Position numbers and translations under genes: made by a program
Shown here: positions 57,426 through 64,000 of the stretch, in pieces
Layout: each line of letters starts with the position of its first letter
Position numbering within the stretch: the first letter of the stretch is position 1
Notes under the pieces: generated by a model
Told to the model about the DNA's origin: nothing
Database searches by the model: none
What the model saw: the letters and a program-made list of their open reading frames with translations, nothing else
DNA from: Streptomyces pluripotens
GTDB taxonomy: Bacteria; Actinomycetota; Actinomycetes; Streptomycetales; Streptomycetaceae
Length of the DNA stretch: 64,000 bases
Direction of reading: 5' to 3'
Assembly (NCBI RefSeq): GCF_000802245.2
Contig: NZ_CP021080.1
Span: forward strand, 1,612,001 to 1,676,000

Positions 57426-58196
57426 TCAGGCCCCGGCGGCACCAGGAGTCTCACCGAGCACGTGCAACTGGGTGGCGACGGAGTGGAACGCGGGCAACTC
57501 GGCCGCCGCCGCCTCCAGCTTGAGCAGCGCATCGAGGGCGCCCGGCTCGGTGTCTACCAGGACGCCGGGCACGAGGTCGGCGAAGACGCGCACACCGTGC
57601 ACCGCTCCGACCTTCAGGCCCACACCCTCGACCAGCGCGGTGAGTTGCTCGGCGGTGAAACGGCGCGGCACCGGGTCACCGGCACCCCAGCGTCCCTGGG
57701 GGTCCTGGAGCGCCCGCTGGGCCTCGGTGAAGTGGCCGGCGAGGGCACGGGCGAGCACGGCGCCACCGAGGCCGGCGGCGAGCACACTGAGGACGCCCTC
57801 GGAGCGCAGCGCGGCGACCGCGTTGCGGACTCCCTCAGCCGGGTCGTCCACGTACTCCAGCACGCCATGGCACAGCACCGCGTCGTAGCCGCCGCGTTCG
57901 ACCACGTCGAACAGGCCGTGCACGTCACCCTGGACGCCCCTGACCCGGTCGGCGACACCGGCCTCGGCGGCGCGGCGCTCCAGCGCGAACAGGGCGTTCG
58001 GGCTGGGGTCGACAACGGTGACCCGGTGACCGAGACGAGCGACGGGCACGGCGAACTTGCCGCTGCCGCCACCGGTGTCGAGAACGTCCAGCGAGTCCCG
58101 TCCCGTGGCCTTGACCCGGCGGTCGAGGGCGTCCTGCAGGACCTCCCAGACCACGGCGGTACGGAGAGAGGCGCGGGGGCGCATCGGGTCCGACAC
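57426..58196 (-). CDS. Class I SAM-dependent methyltransferase
   Basis: The 256-residue protein has motif I VLDTGGGSGKFAVPVARLGH (about 38-57), the acidic motif II VTVVDPSPNAL, motif post-II GDVHGLFDVV and the LCHGVLEYVDDP region. The spacing resembles CmoM/SmtA-type tRNA methyltransferases, but specificity cannot be set by eye. The GTG at 58196 has GAGGAG nine bases upstream. It follows the HEPN-domain gene on the same strand after about 125 bases. Confidence 0.88.
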   Translation of the reverse strand: MSDPMRPRASLRTAVVWEVLQDALDRRVKATGRDSLDVLDTGGGSGKFAVPVARLGHRVTVVDPSPNALFALERRAAEAGVADRVRGVQGDVHGLFDVVERGGYDAVLCHGVLEYVDDPAEGVRNAVAALRSEGVLSVLAAGLGGAVLARALAGHFTEAQRALQDPQGRWGAGDPVPRRFTAEQLTALVEGVGLKVGAVHGVRVFADLVPGVLVDTEPGALDALLKLEAAAAELPAFHSVATQLHVLGETPGAAGA

Positions 58197-58320
58197 GGTA
58201 GTTGACTCCTCGGCAAGGCTGGACGGCTTCAGGCCACTCCACCCTATTGCCTCCGGTGCCATAACCCGTCACGCGACGGTGTCCGACCGGGGCCGTCTCG
58301 CACCGCGGACGAACTGGTGG

Positions 58321-58929
58321 TCAGCCCGCGTCCGGAAGATCGCTCGGTGTTCTCGGCACCCCCGGTGTTCTCGGCGTCCTCAGCGTCCCTGGCGTTCCGG
58401 GCCCGTCCGACCCTGCGGCGTCCTGCCGCGGTTGGGGCAGCACCGGCTGGAGGAACAGCATCCGCTCCACCAGCCGGATGAACATCGCCACGTCGCGTAT
58501 GAGGTCGTCGGCGTCCCTCCGGCTGGCCGCCCCCTGGATTCCGGCTTCGGCGCGGGCACGGCGGGCGGCACCGGAGGCGAACAACGCACTCCACTCGATC
58601 AGCTCGGGAGCGACTTCAGGAAGCACTTCCCAGGCGCTGCGGATCCGGGCCCGGCGGCGCGGAGAGGATTCGGGGCGGCCGCGGGCGGCCAGCACGGCGG
58701 CAGCGGCGCGCAGGGCGGCGAGATGCGCGGTCGCGTAGCGCTCGTTCGACGTGTCCAGAGCTGCGGCCTCCTCCAGACCAGAACGGGCCTGGGTGAGCAG
58801 GTCGAGGGCCGCGGGCGGGGCCGTGCCCCGGCGGAGCACCGGGTGCACATCGCTCGCCGGACCGGTCAGTGAGGGGGCAGGGCCGGCGGCGCGGCGCCGA
58901 GGGGTGGCGGCTGCGTGCTGGTTGGCCAT
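58321..58929 (-). CDS. SAV_6107-family HEPN domain protein
   Basis: The 202-residue all-helical protein resembles the SAV_6107 group of HEPN proteins: ALDLLTQARSGLEEAAALDTSNERYATAHLAALRAAAAVLAARG, then ARRRARIRSAWEVLPEVAPELIEWSALFASGAARR and a last helix DADDLIRDVAMFIRLVERML. HEPN proteins often cleave or modify RNA, but whether this group is catalytic is unknown. R64 and H69 have the R-x4-H spacing, although in a different helix from the usual active site. The C-terminal tail has TPGTLRTPRTP-like repeats. It precedes the methyltransferase gene on the same strand. Confidence 0.85.
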   Translation of the reverse strand: MANQHAAATPRRRAAGPAPSLTGPASDVHPVLRRGTAPPAALDLLTQARSGLEEAAALDTSNERYATAHLAALRAAAAVLAARGRPESSPRRRARIRSAWEVLPEVAPELIEWSALFASGAARRARAEAGIQGAASRRDADDLIRDVAMFIRLVERMLFLQPVLPQPRQDAAGSDGPGTPGTLRTPRTPGVPRTPSDLPDAG

Positions 58930-59092
58930 GACGAACCTCCCGTCGTCTGGGTGACGGCACGGATGCCGTATGTACCCATCGTGAGGTATGGCACTGACAA
59001 TCCCTTCTGGCGCGTGAAGAGCAGCAGGTCAGGCTAGGTGTGGGCAGGTCTGGATGCTCGGTGGCCGAAAGGCCGCCGGGTGTCGCTTCGCG

Positions 59093-59301
59093 CTATCCGG
59101 CAGTGCCTTGGACCGGCTGGAGGGTGGTGGGGGAGCCGAACGGTTCAGGGCCGCGATCGCGCGGCGGCGGGACGTAGGGGTCCAGGTGCAGTAGCCGGGT
59201 CGGGAACGCGTGATGTTCGTGGAAACGGCCGGTCGCGACCTCGGTGAGCGCGGTATCCCGGCCCCGAGCGCCATGCCGACCTGCGAGCTCACCGGCGTCA
59301 C
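59093..59301 (-). pseudogene. Small ORF with apparent 1-base frameshift (about 69 residues if restored)
   Basis: A GTG at 59301 with GAGGA just upstream opens a frame whose first 15 codons (MTPVSSQVGMALGAG) all end in G or C. From about 59258 the strong G/C third-position signal jumps to another frame reading DTALTEVATGRFHEHHAFPTRLLHLDP and on to a TAG at 59093. Adding one G to the CCC at 59257-59259 joins the two into a 69-codon gene. It may be a recent frameshift or a sequencing error. No family is recognised. The rest of 58930-59520 holds no gene apart from the operator at 59477. Confidence 0.5.
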
Positions 59302-59476
59302 GCGATCCTCGGTTTCGGCCGGACCGACCCCCTCCAGCGCCCCGGACCGACGTCGACCCCGTCAGGGCAGACGGAAGTACCCCCAGCGCGCTACAGGATT
59401 ACCACGCCCCGGCCCGCACCGAAGGTGCGCTGGATTGCTGACCTGTGCTTTTGCTTCGGCCGAAGGTTCGGGCGTA

Positions 59477-59504
59477 TTTTTGCACTGACCAGTCAGTTCA
59501 AAAA
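59477..59504. promoter_or_regulatory. 28-bp palindromic operator (TetR type) before the ATPase-YhgE-TetR module
   Basis: The core ACTGACCAGTCAGT is extended by TTTTTG on the left and CAAAAA on the right; 12 of 14 symmetric pairs match. It ends 16 bases before the GTG at 59521. TGAC/GTCA cores are typical of TetR-family operators, and a TetR gene closes the module, so autoregulation is the natural reading. Confidence 0.75.
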
Positions 59505-59520
59505 TGGAAGAGGGGGGCTC

Positions 59521-60366
59521 GTGGACGGCGTGGACGTCAGGGCCGAGCGCCTCGCACTCATGGGCCCACGAGGGTGGGTCTTCCGAGGCATCGGTATCGA
59601 CGCGGAACCCGGTTCGCTGATCGCGATCGAGGGACCGTCCGGTTCCGGTCGTACGTGTCTGCTCCTCACACTCACCGGCCGGATGAAGCCCACCGGAGGA
59701 ACGGCCACCGTCGGCGGGCTCGGGCTTCCCCGCCACATGGCGGCAGTGCGCCGCATCGGCGCTGTGGCCAACGTGGCCGGTGTAACCGATCTGGAGCCCG
59801 CTCTGACCGTGGGCGAGCACCTGCGGGAACGGGCTCTCCTCCAGCACCGGTTCGGCGACTCCCTGCGCGAGTTGCTCCGGCCCCGGGCCCAGCGTGCGCT
59901 CGACGCACGGCTGCGCGTCGACGCGGCCCTGGACGCTGCCGGACTCGACCTCGACTCCCTGTCCAAGGGCTCCCGGACACCCATACGCGACCTGGAGCGT
60001 CCAGCGGAACTGCGTCTGTCCATCGCTCTGGCCCTCCTGGGCGAGCCACGGCTGCTCGGCGTGGACGACATCGACACGAAGCTCTCCGACGCCGAGCGCA
60101 CCGAGATCTGGGAACTGCTCCGGTCCCTCACGCGCGCGGGGACGACGGTCATGGCCGTGTGCCGGTCCGCTCCCTTGAACTGCGTGACCGTGGCCACCCG
60201 CGAGAGCGACGCCAAGGGCGAACGGAAGAACGACCGGGGCGAGAGCAGCGACCAGGAACACGACGCACACGACCGGACCGGCCACGAAGACGACGGAACC
60301 GACCAGCACGACCAGCACGACCGGAAGGAGGATGACGATGCGCTCACCGAGGCTGGCCGCGCTTGA
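59521..60366 (+). CDS. ABC-like ATP-binding protein with degenerate signature and acidic His/Asp-rich tail
   Basis: The 281-residue protein has a clear Walker A, GPSGSGRT at 38-45, but the LSGGQ signature is lost (the region reads RDLERPAELRLSIALALLG). Walker B is LLGVDDID (179-186), with Asp in place of the catalytic Glu. Residues 229-281 are a hydrophilic tail rich in Asp, His and Glu (QEHDAHDRTGHEDDGTDQHD), possibly metal-binding. The GTG has GAGGGG upstream. It overlaps the YhgE/Pip start and probably acts with it. Weak ATPase activity or nucleotide sensing is possible. Confidence 0.85.
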   Translation: MDGVDVRAERLALMGPRGWVFRGIGIDAEPGSLIAIEGPSGSGRTCLLLTLTGRMKPTGGTATVGGLGLPRHMAAVRRIGAVANVAGVTDLEPALTVGEHLRERALLQHRFGDSLRELLRPRAQRALDARLRVDAALDAAGLDLDSLSKGSRTPIRDLERPAELRLSIALALLGEPRLLGVDDIDTKLSDAERTEIWELLRSLTRAGTTVMAVCRSAPLNCVTVATRESDAKGERKNDRGESSDQEHDAHDRTGHEDDGTDQHDQHDRKEDDDALTEAGRA

Positions 60367-62422
60367 GCTGAGGCGATTCGGCCGTGGAAGGCTGCCGCGC
60401 GCCGCACTGGTCGCGCTGCTTGTCCTTCCCCTGCTCTACGGCGCGCTGTACCTGTGGTCGTTCTGGGACCCGTACGGCCGCCTGGACCGCGTCCCGGTCG
60501 CCCTGGTGAACGACGACAAGGGCGCCACGTCGGACGGCAAGAAGATCACCGTCGGTGACGACATCGTCGAAGGGCTGCACACGAGCCGGACCTTCGAGTG
60601 GCACGAGGTGAGCGACGAAGAGGCCCGCAAGGGCATCGAGGACGGCACCTACTACCTCTCGCTGACCATGCCCGCCGACTTCAGTCAGCGGATCGCCTCG
60701 AGTTCGGGCGACTCCCCCGAGACCGGCGCCCTGCGGGTGCGCACCAACGACGCGAACAACTACATCGTCGGCCAGATCTCCCGGAACGTCTTCAACGAGG
60801 TGCGCTCGGCCGCGTCCACGAAGTCCTCCCGCGCCTTCCTGGACAAGATCTTCATTTCCTTCGCCGACATCCACGACCAGACCGTCACCGCAGCCCAGGG
60901 CGCTGACAAGCTGAACAGCGGCATCGGGAAGGCGGAGAAGGGCTCCAAGGACCTCGCCGACGGCCTGAAGGACGCCAAGAGCGGCAGCGGCAAGCTCGCC
61001 GCAGGGCTGAAGAAGCTCGATTCGGGTGCCGGCGACCTGGAGGACGGTTCCCGTCAGGTCGCCGACGGCACCCAGTCGCTCGCCGACAAGGTCAACAACG
61101 GCTACGCCGAGGCAGGACCGTTCCTGAAGACCGACGCAAAGACCATCCAGGACACCGCCCGGCTGGTCGCCGACTCGGCCAAGACGGTCAAGGACAACCT
61201 CGATGTGCTGGTGAAACTAGCGCCGGGCGCCGCGGAGACCGCCCACACGTCCGCCGCCGTCCTGGACGAGATCTACCGGGTGCGGTGCGCGACCGCCACC
61301 GTCCCCGACCCGTTCTGCCCGGAACTGAAGCGGGCGAAGCAAGCAGCGGCCGAGGTGGCCACCGTCGCCGACGACCTCAACACGCTGATCGCGGACCAGG
61401 ACGGCGATCTGAAGGCCATGCGGGACAACCTCGGTGCCCTGCAGAAGCAGGCCGAGGCCCTGGCCGAGCGCGCACCGCACCTCGCCGAAGACGTCAACGA
61501 CGCCGTCAAGAAGATCAACGAACTGAACGACGGCGCGCACAGGGTCGCCGCCGGGGCCGAGGAGCTGCACACCGGGCTCGGCACCGCCCGGACCGGTTCG
61601 GTCGAGCTGGACCAGGGCATCGGCAGGGCCGAATCGGGCGCCCAGGCCCTGAACAGCGGCCTGTACAAGCTGTCCGACGGCTCCGGGCGACTCGCGGGTG
61701 GGCTGCACGACGGCGCAAAAAAGATCCCGGACTACGACAAGCAGGACCGTGACCGGCGCACCGGCGTGATGGCCGACCCGGTCCGCCTTGCCTCCCACGA
61801 CCTGCACGAGGCACCGAACTACGGCACCGGGTTCGCCCCGTACTTCATCCCGCTGTCCCTGTGGGTGGGCGCGATGGTCGCCTACATGCTCATCCCGCCG
61901 CTCAACCGGCGTGCCCTCGCAGCCGGTTCCTCCGCCTGGCGGATCGCGTTCGCGGGCTGGCTACCGGTGGTCGCGGTGGGAGTCCTGCAGGTGGCCGCCC
62001 TGATGGCTGTGCTGCACTGGTCGATCGGTCTGCAGATGACGCGCGCGGCCGGCACGATCGGCTTCCTGTCCCTGGTCACCACCTGTTTCGCGGCGATCGT
62101 GCAGTGGTTGAACGCCCGCTTCGGCGCGGCGGGCCGGATCCTGGTGCTGGCGCTGCTGATGCTCCAGCTGACTTCGGCGGGCGGCACGTACCCCGTGGAG
62201 ACCAGCCCCGGCTTCTTCACCGCGATCCACCCCTTCCTGCCGATGAGCTACATCGTGGAGGCCTTGCGGCGGCTGATCACCGGCGGCGGACTCGGTCCGG
62301 TGTGGCAGGCCTGCGGCGTGCTCACCGCGTTCACGGTGGGAGCCCTCGCGCTGACCGCCCTGACGGCCCGGCGCCGGCAGGTGTGGACGCTGGACCGGCT
62401 GCACCCGGAGCTGAGCCTGTGA
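60338..62422 (+). CDS. YhgE/Pip family membrane protein
   Basis: The 694-residue protein has one N-terminal transmembrane helix (about 15-40), a long exported domain beginning LDRVPVALVNDDKGA and rich in heptad-like DGLKDAKSGSGKLAAGLKKLDSGAGDLEDGS repeats, then five C-terminal transmembrane helices in an ABC-2-like arrangement. The family includes the phage-infection protein Pip and type VII-associated EsaA-like proteins. The ATG at 60338 is preceded by GGAAGGAGG; an ATG at 60332 is too close. It overlaps the ATPase gene by 29 bases. It probably moves or senses an envelope substrate. Confidence 0.93.
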   Translation: MRSPRLAALELRRFGRGRLPRAALVALLVLPLLYGALYLWSFWDPYGRLDRVPVALVNDDKGATSDGKKITVGDDIVEGLHTSRTFEWHEVSDEEARKGIEDGTYYLSLTMPADFSQRIASSSGDSPETGALRVRTNDANNYIVGQISRNVFNEVRSAASTKSSRAFLDKIFISFADIHDQTVTAAQGADKLNSGIGKAEKGSKDLADGLKDAKSGSGKLAAGLKKLDSGAGDLEDGSRQVADGTQSLADKVNNGYAEAGPFLKTDAKTIQDTARLVADSAKTVKDNLDVLVKLAPGAAETAHTSAAVLDEIYRVRCATATVPDPFCPELKRAKQAAAEVATVADDLNTLIADQDGDLKAMRDNLGALQKQAEALAERAPHLAEDVNDAVKKINELNDGAHRVAAGAEELHTGLGTARTGSVELDQGIGRAESGAQALNSGLYKLSDGSGRLAGGLHDGAKKIPDYDKQDRDRRTGVMADPVRLASHDLHEAPNYGTGFAPYFIPLSLWVGAMVAYMLIPPLNRRALAAGSSAWRIAFAGWLPVVAVGVLQVAALMAVLHWSIGLQMTRAAGTIGFLSLVTTCFAAIVQWLNARFGAAGRILVLALLMLQLTSAGGTYPVETSPGFFTAIHPFLPMSYIVEALRRLITGGGLGPVWQACGVLTAFTVGALALTALTARRRQVWTLDRLHPELSL

Positions 62423-62469
62423 TCCCCGAGAGGCCCCTGCAAGCGCGAGTACCTGTGACAATCAGGGCC

Positions 62470-63099
62470 ATGGAAAGCAGCAGCGCCAGGTCCGGCGGCA
62501 GCACGCGTCGCGAGGCCACCCGGCAGAAGCTCTACGAAGCGGCCGTCACGCTCATCGCCGAGCAGGGCTTCTCCGCGACCACTGTGGACGAGATCGCCGA
62601 GCGGGCCGGAGTCGCCAAGGGCACGGTCTATTACAACTTCGCGAGCAAGTCGGTCCTCTTCGAGGAACTGCTGCGGCACGGCGTGGAACTCCTCACCGCG
62701 TCCCTCCGGGAGGCGGCCGAAGGGACCGCCCATGCGGGTGGCAGCAGGGTGGACGCGCTGGATGCGATGGTCCGCGCGGGTCTGGTCTTCATCGACCGGT
62801 ACCCGGCCTTCACCCAGCTGTACGTGGCCGAGCTATGGCGTACCAACCGGGCCTGGCAGTCGACGCTCATGGTGGTCCGGCAGGAGGCCGTCGCGGTGGT
62901 CGAGGAGGTGCTGCGCGAGGGCGTGGCAGCCGGCGAGTTCAGTGAGGAGATCGACGTGCAGCTGACGGCCGCCGCGCTGGTCGGCATGGTCCTGGTGGCC
63001 GCGCTGGACTGGAAGTCCTTCCAGCCGGAGCGCTCCCTGGACGACGTCCACGCGGCGCTGTCCCGGCTGCTCCAGGGCCGGGTCAGCGGAAGTGCCTGA
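62470..63099 (+). CDS. TetR family transcriptional regulator
   Basis: The 209-residue protein has the TetR N-terminal HTH: RREATRQKLYEAAVTLIAEQGFSATTVDEIAERAGVAKGTVYYNFASKSVLF (about 17-62). The rest is the helical ligand-binding and dimerisation domain, with VFIDRYPAFTQLYVAELWR. It lies 47 bases after the YhgE/Pip gene and probably controls the module through the palindrome at 59477-59504. The ATG at 62470 has only a weak AGGG upstream; GACAAT seven bases ahead could allow a leaderless transcript. The ligand is unknown. Confidence 0.92.
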   Translation: MESSSARSGGSTRREATRQKLYEAAVTLIAEQGFSATTVDEIAERAGVAKGTVYYNFASKSVLFEELLRHGVELLTASLREAAEGTAHAGGSRVDALDAMVRAGLVFIDRYPAFTQLYVAELWRTNRAWQSTLMVVRQEAVAVVEEVLREGVAAGEFSEEIDVQLTAAALVGMVLVAALDWKSFQPERSLDDVHAALSRLLQGRVSGSA

Positions 63100-63143
63100 G
63101 CGGGGCGTCGAGGTCCGCACCGGGCCAGCCCCGGACAGACGAC

Positions 63144-63183
63144 GAGGAAGGCGCCGACCCGCAACCGGACCGGCGCCTTCCTC
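63144..63183 (+). terminator. Terminator of the YhgE/TetR module
   Basis: A 13-bp perfect stem (63144-63156 with 63171-63183) closes a 14-base loop, 44 bases after the TetR stop codon. Confidence 0.75.
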
Positions 63184-63370
63184 CCCCCGTGGCGGTCTTC
63201 CCCCGGACCCCCGTGTCTCGCTTCCGCCGACGGATCGGCGGAAGGAGCGGCCGGTGGGCGGGCGCCGTTCCGCCGCCCCGTGTCGGCGGTGCCGGGCCAC
63301 GCCCCTTGCCGTGCCTCCACTGTCTCGTCTCCGCACCCGGCGCCTCATCCGCGCACATACTCATTCGCTG

Positions 63371-63392
63371 GTCTGAGTACGCGTACTCAGAC
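63371..63392. promoter_or_regulatory. 22-bp perfect palindrome upstream of the FAD oxidoreductase gene
   Basis: Arms GTCTGAGTACG and its exact reverse complement meet with no spacer. It lies 86-107 bases before the oxidoreductase start. A dimeric regulator site is likely but the regulator is unknown. The remainder of 63100-63477 contains only this, the terminator at 63144 and a -10 element. Confidence 0.6.
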
Positions 63393-63464
63393 GCGCCCGC
63401 AGGTGCCTGGGGGTCCGGTCCGCGCGGTCGACCGCCCATCGGCCGGGCTGTCGGTGGCGGCCGA

Positions 63465-63470
63465 TAGAGT
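63465..63470 (+). promoter_or_regulatory. -10 element TAGAGT of a probable leaderless gene
   Basis: TAGAGT ends seven bases before the ATG at 63478 with no Shine-Dalgarno sequence between, as in leaderless transcripts. Confidence 0.5.
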
Positions 63471-63477
63471 CGCGGGC

Positions 63478-64000
63478 ATGGCACGGATTGCGGTGATCGG
63501 CGCCGGGATGGGCGCGATGGCAGCCGCCGCCCGGCTGGCCGTTGCGGGCCACCGGGTGGTGGTGTACGAGCGCACGGAGACGTACGGCGGCGCGGTGCGC
63601 CGGTTCGAGCGGGACGGGTTCCGCTTCGACACCGGTCCGGGGCTGCTGACGCTTCCGGCCGTGTACCGCGACCTGTTCGTCAAGACCGGCAAGGAGGCGC
63701 TGGAGGACTGTGTCGAACTGGTCCAGGTGGACCCGGCGGCGCGGCACGTCTTCTCGGACGGCACCGAGGCGTCCTTGCCGAACGCCTCGCGCGCCGGGGT
63801 CGTAGCCGCCCTGGACGAGGCGCTGGGAGCAAGGGCGGGTGAGCGCTGGGGCGACTTCCTGGTGCGGGCCCGCGAAGCGTGGGAGCGCACCCGCAGGCCA
63901 CTGCTGGAGGAACCGCTGTGGCCCAATTGGCAGGTGCTGGCCAGCAAGGAGCCGTATCCGAGCGTTCCGCACAGGCGGCTGCTGCGCACCCGGCGCGCGG
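63478..64000 (+). CDS. FAD-dependent oxidoreductase, phytoene desaturase-like (3' end outside window)
   Basis: The first 174 codons of a flavoprotein are present. The N-terminus MARIAVIGAGMGAMAAAARLAVAGHRVVVYER is a Rossmann dinucleotide-binding motif with the terminal Glu that binds ribose, followed by YGGAVRRFERDGFRFDTGPGLLTLPAVYRDLF, the phytoene-desaturase/amine-oxidase second signature. It continues past the right edge, so the substrate domain is not visible. The ATG at 63478 has TAGAGT seven bases upstream and no ribosome-binding site. Carotenoid metabolism is possible but not shown. Confidence 0.9.
   Translation, partial: MARIAVIGAGMGAMAAAARLAVAGHRVVVYERTETYGGAVRRFERDGFRFDTGPGLLTLPAVYRDLFVKTGKEALEDCVELVQVDPAARHVFSDGTEASLPNASRAGVVAALDEALGARAGERWGDFLVRAREAWERTRRPLLEEPLWPNWQVLASKEPYPSVPHRRLLRTRRA

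Overview
The window is high-GC DNA whose gene content and order match the core chromosome of a Streptomyces. The main signs are PriA in place of separate HisA and TrpF, a dcw cluster without mraZ, murC or ftsA, a histone-like DksA protein (DdbA), a proline/glutamine-rich DivIVA, a translational T-box in front of ileS, and many GTG starts. All gene calls were made by reading translations. No database search was possible, so family names rest on motifs and on remembered family knowledge.

Region 1 (1-5245, minus strand) is a histidine operon: hisD-hisC-hisB-small membrane protein-hisH-priA-ridA-hisF. Nearly every junction is an ATGA, GTGA or TTGA overlap, so the genes are probably translationally coupled. 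hisF runs off the left edge. Region 2 (5246-16562) holds unlinked housekeeping or unknown genes: a beta-helix-like membrane protein, a LON-substrate-binding-domain protein, a YbaK-type deacylase, an ABC-2 exporter pair, an NYN-domain protein, a 58-residue basic protein and the replicative polymerase dnaE. Region 3 (16799-28640) holds a DUF2252 protein with a triplicated stop-codon repeat, a thiol-oxidoreductase-like membrane protein, a Tat-exported PhoD phosphatase, a hydrolase, an MscS channel, a Na+/H+ antiporter, a GNAT protein coupled to an RluD-type pseudouridine synthase, lspA and ddbA.

Region 4 (28641-51069) is growth and division. ileS has a well-preserved T-box leader whose sequestor and antisequestor helices can be read directly. 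It is followed, on the minus strand, by the dcw cluster in transcription order rsmH-ftsL-ftsI-murE-murF-mraY-murD-ftsW-murG-ftsQ-ftsZ-pgeF-yggS-sepF-yggT-divIVA. These genes make lipid II, polymerise septal peptidoglycan and set division and polar growth. Region 5 (51070-58929) has a beta-carbonic anhydrase, a MoxR/DUF58/transglutaminase operon ending in a 25-bp perfect hairpin, a DUF3040 membrane protein, a SAM methyltransferase and a SAV_6107-type HEPN protein. Region 6 (58930-64000) is more accessory: a small apparently frameshifted ORF, then a module of ABC-like ATPase, YhgE/Pip membrane protein and TetR regulator with a long palindromic operator, then an FAD oxidoreductase that runs off the right edge.

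I did not find a CRISPR array, an insertion sequence, a tRNA, an rRNA or a clearly new multi-gene system. The best leads are the IleRS with a swapped GXHH signature, the 54-residue membrane protein embedded in the his operon, the frameshifted 69-residue ORF, the degenerate ABC-like ATPase with an acidic His/Asp tail, several uncharacterised palindromes, and repeat-expanded tails on FtsL and DdbA.
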